Below are positions 5,933-13,200 of a DNA stretch of 26,470 bases, one piece after another. The notes below the pieces were generated by a model. It was not told where the DNA came from. It searched no databases and was given only the letters and a program-made list of their open reading frames with translations. The position numbers and the translations under genes are program-made. Source of the stretch: a virus; IMG/VR virus record IMGVR_UViG_3300025310_000232, positions 1-26,470 of that record. The stretch is one strand, 5' to 3'. The first letter of the stretch is position 1; every line of letters begins with the position of its first letter.

Positions 5933-6192
5933 GCGTGGCCTCCGAGCAAGGCGTCAGCGAGACGCACCTTCGCGTCGGCCTCCTCGTCCCAGGCGCGGGC
6001 CGGGGGTTGGTCGTCAATAAAAACGTCCTCGTCCGACGCGGCGGCGAGGTCTTGCAGGTACTGGCGCTGACCGTTGCGGTCGGCGTGCTCCAGTGCGATA
6101 GCGACGACTTCAGGAAACGTGATTGCCGCCTGGACGGTGGTAATCGCCATGATGCTGGCGCGTTCCTGCTCGTGCTCTTGATACGTGCGCAT
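5929..6192 (-). CDS. First gene of the early operon, unknown protein (87 aa)
   Basis: I do not recognise this acidic, helical 87-residue protein (MRTYQEHEQERASIMAITTV at the start, LADALLGGHA at the end). The start at 6192 is well supported: AAAGGAG lies about 8 bases upstream, one of the few strong Shine-Dalgarno sequences in this phage. A second ATG at codon 15 is less favoured. It is the first well-supported gene downstream of the sigma70-type promoter at 6482-6510, after a leader of about 280 bases. Its stop overlaps the next start by ATGA. Being first in the operon it may be an early regulator or host-takeover protein, but no motif shows this. Confidence 0.7.
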   Translation of the reverse strand: MRTYQEHEQERASIMAITTVQAAITFPEVVAIALEHADRNGQRQYLQDLAAASDEDVFIDDQPPARAWDEEADAKVRLADALLGGHA

Positions 6193-6481
6193 GTGCGCTC
6201 CTTTCTCTTATGCTCTTATGACTCTTGGTGGTTCGATCGCTTCCCCCTCCGGCCTGCGTCCGTCCGTGCTGCCTGAGTTTCCCCGCCTCGCAGCGGCACA
6301 AGGCATGGATGGGCAGCAGGCAAGAGAGGGAAAGAATCGAGAGATCGGAGGAACCGCCAGAAAGTTGAGCGGAATGGCGGCTCTCTACAGAGAAGGGGTG
6401 GAGCCTGGAAGCTCCTCGGAACTCTCGGCGGTCAGGGGATGACCGGACTTGGAAGGGGCGGTCGGGGCGACCTGTAAACCT

Positions 6482-6510
6482 ATGATAGCACGCTGTTTAG
6501 CGGCAGTCAA
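6482..6510 (-). promoter_or_regulatory. Strong sigma70-type promoter for the early operon
   Basis: On the minus strand TTGACT (6510-6505) and TATCAT (6487-6482) are separated by exactly 17 bases. The -10 is preceded by TGC, giving an extended TGn -10 element. Each hexamer differs from consensus at one position (TTGACA, TATAAT). Transcription would start near 6475 and run leftward into the early operon after an untranslated leader of about 280 bases. This is the clearest promoter I found in the window. It implies that the phage uses the host housekeeping RNA polymerase for early genes. Confidence 0.75.
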
Positions 6511-6656
6511 CGGTGTTTATCCACAGGCGTCTTTGCGACGACGACGAACCGCTGCAGGTGTTCGTCCCAGCGATAGTGCGTGATTGCCCTCTTGGTCCGT
6601 ACTCTGATTAGTCTGTTCTTCCAAATCATACGTTTTACGACTCTTACTAGCGCCAC
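6507..6656 (-). CDS. Possible small basic protein (40-49 aa) upstream of the early promoter
   Basis: A minus-strand frame ends in TGA at 6507-6509, overlapping the -35 hexamer. It can start at GTG 6656 (49 aa) or ATG 6629 (40 aa). The ATG form begins MIWKNRLIRVRTKRAITHYR and continues WDEHLQRFVVVAKTPVDKHR, which looks protein-like: basic, with aromatic residues and a hydrophobic strand. GGAG lies about 12 bases before the GTG, a weak ribosome site. A chance frame is quite possible. If real, it would be expressed from late read-through or from a promoter I cannot see, and could bind nucleic acid. Confidence 0.3.
   Translation of the reverse strand: MALVRVVKRMIWKNRLIRVRTKRAITHYRWDEHLQRFVVVAKTPVDKHR
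6517..6525 (+). promoter_or_regulatory. Perfect DnaA-box 9-mer
   Basis: TTATCCACA matches the strongest DnaA-binding 9-mer exactly and lies 7 bases from the early promoter -35. A relaxed match, TTTTCCACA, is at 6967-6975, and a second perfect copy is at 22721-22729 inside the portal gene. Exact copies of a given 9-mer are expected about 0.2 times in 26 kb on both strands at even base composition, so two are slightly surprising. A binding site that represses or activates the early promoter, or part of an origin, is possible. There is no cluster of boxes with an AT-rich unwinding element, so origin function is weakly supported. Confidence 0.35.
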
Positions 6657-6810
6657 CCCATAATTCCGCTCCCTGGGGGTGTGCTCGCGACCGAAGAGGG
6701 TGTTTCAGCCGGGGGGTGGTATTCGCGCTCCACGCTGCCAGCCAGTCTCGATCATCTGACTGACAGGGCGGAGGGCGCTACTCGGCTGCCGCTCAAGTCC
6801 TGTTGGTTAT

Positions 6811-6834
6811 GCTCGTACAGCACTTATGACGAGC
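6811..6834. repeat. Inverted repeat, possible operator
   Basis: GCTCGT (6811-6816) and ACGAGC (6829-6834) form a perfect 6-bp dyad with a 12-base spacer, about 300 bases upstream of the early promoter. The 24-base span suits a dimeric regulator, and it is also a weak hairpin. No repressor gene is visible in the window and no second copy of the dyad was noticed, so the role is open. Confidence 0.25.
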
Positions 6835-6870
6835 CCGGTCGGAGTTGTAAGGCGCGCGGAATCGCCTCTG

Positions 6871-6923
6871 GTCCAACGACGGTCAGGGCGACTCCTGCAT
6901 GGAAACTGTTTGTCTCGTTGGAC
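6871..6923. repeat. Inverted repeat just after the last late gene
   Basis: GTCCAACGA (6871-6879) and TCGTTGGAC (6915-6923) are a perfect 9-bp inverted repeat with a 35-base loop, beginning 4 bases after the stop of the 64-residue gene at the end of the leftward late operon. The position is right for a transcription terminator or mRNA 3'-end protecting hairpin. The long loop and the lack of a T-run on the minus strand make it a poor intrinsic terminator. Confidence 0.35.
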
Positions 6924-6927
6924 GCCT

Positions 6928-7122
6928 TCAGTCTTGCACCTTTCCTTCCTTCCGTGAAGACCCCGGTTTTCCACAGGCCAGGCGGCGGGACCGTTCCCGG
7001 AGCTGCGCACGGAGCACATGCTGCTTCTCGATGAACGCGTCGATGGCGAACGTCGAGCAGCGGAACGCTTCGATGACCGAACGCTTGAGACGCGGCCACA
7101 GCGGATTGTAGGAGCGTTTCAT
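6928..7122 (-). CDS. Small basic protein (64 aa) ending the late operon
   Basis: This frame starts at ATG 7122, which overlaps the metallophosphoesterase stop as ATGA and has an excellent Shine-Dalgarno sequence (GGAGAGGAGGTG, about 7 bases upstream), the strongest in the window. It encodes 64 residues, very basic at both ends: MKRSYNPLWPRLKRSVIEAF, then a helix with FAIDAFIEKQHVLRAQLRER, then a Gly/Ser/Lys tail. There is no recognisable domain. Strong coupling to the metallophosphoesterase suggests a joint function, and the charge suggests nucleic acid binding. Both are inference. Confidence 0.65.
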   Translation of the reverse strand: MKRSYNPLWPRLKRSVIEAFRCSTFAIDAFIEKQHVLRAQLRERSRRLACGKPGSSRKEGKVQD

Positions 7123-7853
7123 GCCGACACCTCCTCTCCGTTGACGATTGCGCGTCCCTTCGTGATCTTGACCGGGAACGGCGTCCAGGTCGTGTCGGTC
7201 AGGTAGCCGTAGACGAAGCCCGCCTGCCAGTCCGCGGGCTTGCCCTTGACGTAGTCGAGGGGGACGCAGCCGCAGCCGGCCTCGGTCCAAACGATGTCGC
7301 CTTGCCCGGCGGTCTTCCAGACTTCGGAGAGGCGGTGGGTGTGTCCGGAGACGCCGGAGCGCCACCAGTCGTCCATTTCCCGGTAGGCGGTATATCCGGA
7401 CTTCTTTGACGCTAGGTTGCCGTGCTTGAAGACGACGCCGCGGTACTCCATGTAGCCCGGCTGGACGTAGGCGATCTTGAGCGGCTGAAGTCCAAGGAGC
7501 GACGGCAGGGAGAGGGAGCGGAGGGACCACAGAGCCATCGCGTTTCTCAAGACGAACTTGTTGAGCCGTTCCTCGTGGTTCCCTTCGAGGAAGAACATGC
7601 GGCACCGGGGGCCGGCCGCCTCCCGGTAGCCTCGGATCAGGGCGTGCGTGCCGTCGATGTCGTCCTGGAGTTTCGCCAGGCGGTCGGGGGTCTGGTTGAA
7701 CTTGCTGACCTGGTAGAAGTCGCAGTGGTCGCCGCCCAAAAACACAACGTCCGGCTTCAAGAGCCGGATCGCGTTGAGTCTGCACAGGAAGGTGGCGTCG
7801 TCCTGGTATGGGACGTGGTCGTCGGAGACGAAGACGACGGTTTCCTGTTTCAT
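7119..7853 (-). CDS. Calcineurin-like metallophosphoesterase
   Basis: This is a 244-residue hydrolase of the calcineurin-like superfamily, which cleaves phosphoesters with a two-metal centre. All core motifs are in order: SDDH (D11, H13), GGDH (G40 to H43, D42), GNHE (91-94), HGN (144-146) and SGHTHR (169-174). Length is normal for stand-alone phage and bacterial members. GGAGG lies just upstream of the ATG at 7853, unlike most neighbours, which lack an SD. Phage enzymes of this type have been linked to RNA or DNA 3'-end repair, nucleotide hydrolysis or counter-defence. The substrate cannot be read from the sequence. It sits at the end of the late operon, downstream of the adhesin-like gene and coupled to the 64-residue basic protein. 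Confidence 0.9.
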   Translation of the reverse strand: MKQETVVFVSDDHVPYQDDATFLCRLNAIRLLKPDVVFLGGDHCDFYQVSKFNQTPDRLAKLQDDIDGTHALIRGYREAAGPRCRMFFLEGNHEERLNKFVLRNAMALWSLRSLSLPSLLGLQPLKIAYVQPGYMEYRGVVFKHGNLASKKSGYTAYREMDDWWRSGVSGHTHRLSEVWKTAGQGDIVWTEAGCGCVPLDYVKGKPADWQAGFVYGYLTDTTWTPFPVKITKGRAIVNGEEVSA

Positions 7854-7864
7854 GGCCTCCGGGG

Positions 7865-9217
7865 TTAGCGCCGCAGCCTCTGAACCGTGAGGCGGGCGCT
7901 GTTGGCGAGGCGGAGGGGGCGCGACGACCGCGCAGGAGGAGGGTAGACCAGCGTCGCCCGGATGTACGCCGGGAGCAGCTCGGCAGTGTGGTCCCCCGGG
8001 TGCGAGTACGTTCCGGTCGTGGCTTCGTAGACGTAGATCGTGAGGCGGATGCTCGTTCGCCCGGTCAGGTTGATCTCGTCGTCGACGACCAGCGGGATGT
8101 CCATGAGCCCGGTCGCGGTCGGACCGCTGCCGAGAATGTGGTAGTTGCTCGTGCCGTACGACGCGTTCGGCCGACCCTCGTCGTCGGAGGTAAGCGTCGC
8201 GCCGTTCACGTCGGTCTTCGAGGTATTGAGCACGAAGGCGAAGCTCAGACCATCGTCGTACCCGTCGACGATGAAGGGCTTGAACGACGCATCTTGCAGC
8301 TTCACGCCGGCCGGAAGCGCGCCGTACTGCGCGACGTTCGGCGACCAGTAGGTGTCGGTCTTCTCCGAGAAGCCGGTGCCGCCGTTCGGGGCACTCGGCG
8401 AGGACATGAAGACGAAGCAGTAGGACGTGTCGACCGTCACCACGCCCTCAATGTTGCTGATGAGCCCATCCTGTCCGTCGGGCTGGGGAAAGACGCCTTC
8501 GCGATAGAAGGTCATCGCCATGACCGCCGCCGGGACCATGTTTGCAGCATCCGAGAACCGGAAGCTGGCGTTGGCGATCGATCCGTTGCGCGAGGGGTGC
8601 TCGCTCTCGTAAGCGACTGACCGATAGTGATTCATGGCCACCCCGACGTTGGACGACGCGTTGCGGGCAAAGCCGTCGGAGACGTAGTTCGTGCCGTTGA
8701 TCATCGTGGTGATCAGGGACGAATTCCAGCCCATGATGCCGATGATGATCTGGGCCGGCGCCGAGCGGGTCGGGGTGTTGCCCGGGGTCCGGACCTGGGT
8801 GTTGACCGTCGGCGTGAGGATGCGGCCAGAGCCCTGATCGTAGGGAGTGGAGAGGCCGTAGGAGAGCATCCCCGCGTACTCGGCGACCATGATCGAGGCC
8901 TTCACTGACGAGGCGAAGTTGACGGTGATGAGCGTCGGGCTTCCGACGGGACGGAGGCAGGTCCAGCCTTCGGCGTTCACTCCGGCGCCGTTGCTCAGTT
9001 TGTGCTTCGTAGCGTCCGGGCAGGACCAGGTGTTGCCCGCGTCGTCCGTGATGCTCGTAATCTGCGCGCCGGCGGTGCCGTCGTAGGAGGAGCCCAGGAT
9101 CAGGCCGCTCCGAGCCGCCAAGGCAAAGGTGATCGGAATCTGGTGGCTGATGGCAGCCGTGTTCGTGTCGTAGAACGCGGTGTGGAGCGCGTTATCGGTG
9201 GACGGCGTGGACGGCAT
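7865..9217 (-). CDS. Adhesin-like virion protein, candidate receptor-binding protein
   Basis: This 450-residue protein is beta-rich and full of Gly, Ser, Thr, Asn and aromatic residues, as in tail fibres and carbohydrate-binding surface proteins. Its N-terminal half has the pattern ITSITDDAGNTWSC (about 53-66), then TVNFASSVKASIMVAEYAGM. I know this from extracellular beta-sandwich repeats in secreted and phage proteins. The C-terminal half carries another set of strands ending in LTIYVYEATTG and a basic tail (SARLTVQRLRR). No signal peptide is visible, which fits a virion part. The start overlaps the nucleotidyltransferase end by 26 bases. Receptor binding is inferred from composition and from its location after the virion genes. 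Confidence 0.55.
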   Translation of the reverse strand: MPSTPSTDNALHTAFYDTNTAAISHQIPITFALAARSGLILGSSYDGTAGAQITSITDDAGNTWSCPDATKHKLSNGAGVNAEGWTCLRPVGSPTLITVNFASSVKASIMVAEYAGMLSYGLSTPYDQGSGRILTPTVNTQVRTPGNTPTRSAPAQIIIGIMGWNSSLITTMINGTNYVSDGFARNASSNVGVAMNHYRSVAYESEHPSRNGSIANASFRFSDAANMVPAAVMAMTFYREGVFPQPDGQDGLISNIEGVVTVDTSYCFVFMSSPSAPNGGTGFSEKTDTYWSPNVAQYGALPAGVKLQDASFKPFIVDGYDDGLSFAFVLNTSKTDVNGATLTSDDEGRPNASYGTSNYHILGSGPTATGLMDIPLVVDDEINLTGRTSIRLTIYVYEATTGTYSHPGDHTAELLPAYIRATLVYPPPARSSRPLRLANSARLTVQRLRR

Positions 9218-9866
9218 AGTGCGCTGTCTTCGGTGTTGAGCCGATCTCGAGGAACTTCGGGCCGAATGTGCGCCTCAGCTCGGCAAACTGCGCCGTGCCG
9301 AAGTCGGGACGGATGGAGCATGGCGAATCGTTGTTCCACGGATCGAGTCCATCAATCCAGTCGCCGGATTCGTTGAAGTCGCCGAAGTTCAGTCGGCGCG
9401 GCCGGAGGGGCACTGGCTCACGCCGCGGCCGGTAGGTCCCGTCCGGTTGTCTGTCGACCCGCTGCCTTGACTCCGGGTGGTAGGGCTTGTCCTCGAGGAT
9501 GCGGTAGCAGGCCTTCTCCGGGACGTCCTTGATCGATGGCTCCTGAAACGACAGTTGGAATCGCAGCCCGAATTCTCGGTAGAGCTGACGCAGCGGCTCA
9601 AGGGCCGCCTCGAATGCCTTGCGGTTGGCCTTAGCGGCAGCAATGGCCGCTCGGCGGCGCGCTTCAGTGCCGACCTCGAAGTTGAGGTCGAGGTCCGAGT
9701 GAAGGTCAGCCGCGTCGCGGGCGAACGAGCCCGTCACAGCCAGATCATCCAGGACAAACAATGGCGCCAGGCGCTGCTTCACCTCGGCGACAATGCCCCT
9801 GATGCGGGCCTTCACCCACGAAGGGAAGTCAGCGTAGGAGGGGAATCGGACGGCTGGGTGCTTCAT
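9192..9866 (-). CDS. Nucleotidyltransferase-fold protein in the virion gene block
   Basis: This 224-residue protein carries the Pol-beta-type nucleotidyltransferase signature: AVTGSFARDAADLHSDLDLN, with GS at 46-47 and D58-x-D60, after helices typical of the fold (residues 15-45). It could transfer a nucleotide to protein, RNA or a small molecule. The expected third carboxylate, on the strand LRFQLSFQ (101-108), appears to be missing, with Gln where Asp usually sits, so activity may be altered or lost. The ATG at 9866 overlaps the upstream stop as ATGA. A longer in-frame opening further upstream is a shadow of the 127-residue gene. Its place between a small structural gene and the adhesin-like gene is unusual. 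I cannot say whether it acts on virions, host or defence. Confidence 0.75.
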   Translation of the reverse strand: MKHPAVRFPSYADFPSWVKARIRGIVAEVKQRLAPLFVLDDLAVTGSFARDAADLHSDLDLNFEVGTEARRRAAIAAAKANRKAFEAALEPLRQLYREFGLRFQLSFQEPSIKDVPEKACYRILEDKPYHPESRQRVDRQPDGTYRPRREPVPLRPRRLNFGDFNESGDWIDGLDPWNNDSPCSIRPDFGTAQFAELRRTFGPKFLEIGSTPKTAHYAVHAVHR

Positions 9867-10246
9867 TTCAGCTCGCCGATGGCCGCCGTGTTGGACGAGC
9901 CGCTGGCGGCCTTGATGTAGACGGGCTGCTGGTCCCCGACGTCGATCCAGATGTCTCCGCCGGTGCCGTCGCCGGCAGCTGTTTCCTTGGAGAGCGGAAA
10001 GACGCAGGCGTCCGAGGCGAAGCCCCATAGCAGCACAACGGTCGAGGTGTTCTTGATGTAGACGCCGCGGCGGTCGGTCAGTCGGTTGGAGCCGTGCTTC
10101 ACCTCCGTCGCGGAGCTTCCGATGCTCGAGAGGGACTTGGCGAGACTGGCACCTTCATTGATCGGCTGGCTGCGGACTCGGCGCTCACCGATCTCATCGG
10201 TGAGCTTCTTGTGCTCGCGGACGTCGATGTCGTGCTTTGAAGACAT
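9863..10246 (-). CDS. Small beta-rich virion-type protein (127 aa)
   Basis: The protein has a charged helical N-terminus (DIDVREHKKLTDEIGERRVR) and a beta-rich C-terminal half: GVYIKNTSTVVLLWGFASDA, later GDIWIDVGDQQPVYIKAASG. The alternating strand pattern and the IWIDVGDQQPVYI repeat-like motif resemble small head-decoration or fibre-attachment proteins of phages. There is no enzyme motif. It follows the 1085-residue protein by 3 bases and is coupled by ATGA to the nucleotidyltransferase gene. The leader before its ATG is AACCGCTAACCC, without a Shine-Dalgarno sequence. A structural role is inferred. Confidence 0.65.
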   Translation of the reverse strand: MSSKHDIDVREHKKLTDEIGERRVRSQPINEGASLAKSLSSIGSSATEVKHGSNRLTDRRGVYIKNTSTVVLLWGFASDACVFPLSKETAAGDGTGGDIWIDVGDQQPVYIKAASGSSNTAAIGELK

Positions 10247-10249
10247 GGG

Positions 10250-13200
10250 TTAGCGGTTACGGAAGTACTCTCGGGCCTGCGGTGTGGCGTACTCGCCGAA
10301 CAGGGCAGAGCGGATGGCGTTCAATGGCCCTTCGTCGATGAAGAACCGCAGCCGCCCGCTGGGAGTCTCGGAGTAGCCCTGATTGAAGGCCTGGAGGCCC
10401 TTGATGGTCTTCCGAGCCTGAGCACCCCCGGTCGGCGGCAGAAGCGCGAATAGTGGCTTCTGGAGCTCCTGGGTAAGCGTGGCGTCGCCAGAGAGGATGC
10501 CGATGAGGTTCGGGAGGCTCCCGCCGATCGGAATGCGTCCGCCGGCGGCGATAGACGTGAAGGGGAGGGCAGCCACGATCTCACCGACGGGCGTGTTCTG
10601 GTCAGTCGGGTCGAGAAGCTCCGTCGCATCAGCTCCCTCGCCGACACGGCCGACGAGGTTGACGACCGCATGGACCGGGTCAAGGGCGGGTCGTCGACCG
10701 ACCGTGCGCTCGTAGAACTCGTTGAAGAGGTACGAGTACAAGGCAACCTGGGTGAGTGCCGATGCGACCTGGCGTCGGTTGAGCTTCAGTGTGCGCGGGA
10801 CGTCCTTGAGGATGAACGAGAGCTGGTTGTTCACCTCGACCTGAAACTGGGTCAGCGCCCCAAGCGTCTTCGAGTTGAAGAACAACGGCTGCTGCCCGAA
10901 GGACCGGTCCGCAAGGAGTCTGGCAGCGTAGTCGTCGGCCGCCTTCATAGCGTCGGCCTTCGAGAGGCCGTTGCGCAGCCCCTCGTAGTACTTTCCGCCG
11001 ACGACGGTGTTGGCCGTGAACTGGTCGACGACGCGGAAAAGCCAGCTCACAGCATCCTTCGCGCGGGTCGTCAATTTGGGAGCGATGGCCACCTTCGGAA
11101 AGCGGCGGGTGAGAAACGCGCTCTTGATTCCGTCGATGACAGCCGGGTCCTTGAACGGCACGGCCAGCGCTTCGAAGAGCGCACGCACAGCCGCCGGCTT
11201 CGAGGTGGTGGCCAGGGACTGAGTAAGCGGGATGTAGTTCGTGAGCGCCGCCGAGACGGAACCGCCGACGAGGTTGGCGCCTGTGCGGCGGCGCAGGCCG
11301 TCGAAGACCCGCAGGAACTTCCGGCCGAAGACCTTCTCGATCGGACGGTCGATGATGTTCTGCTTACCGGCCAGCATGTTCGTGAGTTGCTCGAGGTACG
11401 CGTGGAAGTTCGACAGCCTTGTGCTGTCCTGCTCCGGGAGGAGCTTCACGAGGGCACGCTGAAAGGCTCGGAAGCGCTGAATCGTCGGGGTGAGGTGGAT
11501 CTGTCGCACGGCGGGGTCGATGTACTTGTCGAGGGCGGTAATCAGCCCCTCGTGCGTCGAGCCATACTTGCGGCGCTTGCCGAAGGCGAAGAACTGTCGG
11601 CCCGGCTTCGTGTCGACGTTCATCGCCGAGATCTCCGTCGGCAGCGTGTCCCGGCCGCCTGAGAGGAAGCTCCCCAGCCGGTCCAGGAAGGCGCCCATTT
11701 GGCGGGTGTGCGTGACGTAGTTCTGTCGCTCGGCGACCGGCTTGTAGCCGTACGCCTTCAGGACGCCGTTGATGCGCCGCAGAAGTTCCTTGTACACGAG
11801 ACGGCCGGCGTCGGCGGCGGTCTGGATGGCCTGGACTCGGTTCTTCGTGAGCACCTTGCCCAGCTCCTCAAGGGTCACTTTGCCCTCGATGAAGTCGGCG
11901 GCGAGGAAGTCCTCTTTCGAACCGCGGCGGATGCGCACCCCACGGAAGATATTCTCCAGCTCTTGGCGGACCCGGCTTGCAAGCTCCGTGGCAGACGTCA
12001 GGTCGCGCTTCAGTGGCTCGGAGAGGTAGTCCCTGACACGGGGCGCCGCGGCGCCGAAGGTATCCTCGATGTTGCGATCGAGTGTTTCGCGTTGGTAGGC
12101 GAAGGGTGAGCGGTCCCTAACTGGCGCTGTGCGGAGTTCCTCAAGCGGGAAGGGCGAAGAGCCCGGAGGTTCGGGGATGATCGGCTTCTTGCCAGGCGGC
12201 AGGACGTTCTTGAAAGCCGGCGCCTTGGGTGGTGTCGGACGCGGAGTCGTTCCGGCCGGAATGGGTCCGTATGGCTGCTCGTTTGAGCTGCGGAGGTTGT
12301 AGTCCTCCATGGCTTGCCTGAATCCTCGCTGGTCGGCACGAAATCGGGCTTTGGCCTCGCTCGGGGTCGGCAGGCGCGGCTCGAGGGAAGCTCGGAAGGC
12401 CGGTTCGTCGAAGACAGGAACAGGCGCCGGCGGACCGAACACGTCGGCAAGACGCACGAGCGGGTCAGGAGCGGCCGGTGCCATTGCCGTCTGAGGCGGC
12501 GCCTCACGAAGCGCCTGCTGAGCAGCCTCGGTGATCAGCGCCCGCACGCCTTCGGTCGTTTCCTCAGGCAGCGAAGCCAGGAGACGCCGTTCCGCTTCGT
12601 CAACGGTGCGCGCTCCACGCATGGAGACACGAGAGACGGACTCACGGAGCGAGGACGGTAGTTTGCTCGCAACGAAGTCGCGCATCCGAAGGAGCGTGAA
12701 CGGGCTCGCCTTTGGGGCCTGTCCAGTCGGAATCCGCTCGGCGACACGGGCGATTCCTTCACCGCGCTCAGCCGGGAGCATGACGTTGCCGAAGTCCAGA
12801 ACCTGCATGTTGCTTCGCGCCCAGTTGGAGATCGCGGTCCTGGCCGTGGCGGGAGCGTTCTCGGGAAGGGCAGCGAGCAGCACGCTCTCAGCTTCGGGTA
12901 CGGAGCGCACGCCACGCAATGAGACCTTCCGGACGAGAGCGGCTACTTCGGGAGCATCGCGCTGGATCTGGTCGGCCGCCTGCGTCTGATAGGAGCGGAG
13001 CACCGTCGGGCTGACGATTGCCTTCCCTTCGGTCTGAACGGTTGGGCGTCGGTTGGAGCCAAGGACTGCTTCTGCGACAGAGACGTTCGGGCTGCGCAGC
13101 ATGGCGCCATAGCCAAGCGCGAGGTTGAGCGGGTCGCCGAAGCCGGCCGCCAGTTGCGCTCCAGCGGCCGTCACTGGACCAAGTGCGCGGGCAATCGGCT

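Larger units (their letters stand above)
6193..6927. other. Main non-coding region between late and early operons
   Basis: These 735 bases separate the end of the late operon from the start of the early one; both run leftward. They hold the early promoter, a perfect DnaA-box 9-mer, a possible small gene, and three inverted repeats. CCGCCA (6354-6359) and TGGCGG (6375-6380) form a hairpin inside the early leader. The repeats at 6811-6834 and 6871-6923 are listed separately. The remaining stretches, roughly 6193-6350 and 6657-6810, show no convincing gene on either strand. Regulatory and possibly origin functions are the natural guess for such a region. Confidence 0.6.

Noticed and set aside
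6185-6442. Plus-strand frame in the early leader as a divergent gene
   Set aside because: No ribosome site, composition unlike the phage proteins, and it covers the start and Shine-Dalgarno of the 87-residue gene on the other strand.
1655-9866. HEPN-like protein and nucleotidyltransferase as a HEPN/MNT toxin-antitoxin pair
   Set aside because: Such pairs are adjacent and co-transcribed. Here the genes are about 7 kb apart, on opposite strands, in different operons.
9867-10028. Upstream extension of the nucleotidyltransferase
   Set aside because: Arg-rich out-of-frame copy of the 127-residue gene. ATG 9866 gives an ATGA overlap typical of the operon.
10670-11662. Long plus-strand open frames opposite virion genes (also 14090-15343, 23023-23979, 20309-20884)
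   Set aside because: Typical antisense shadows in GC-rich coding DNA: Arg/Val/Leu/Glu-rich, no domain, no ribosome site, opposite well-supported genes.
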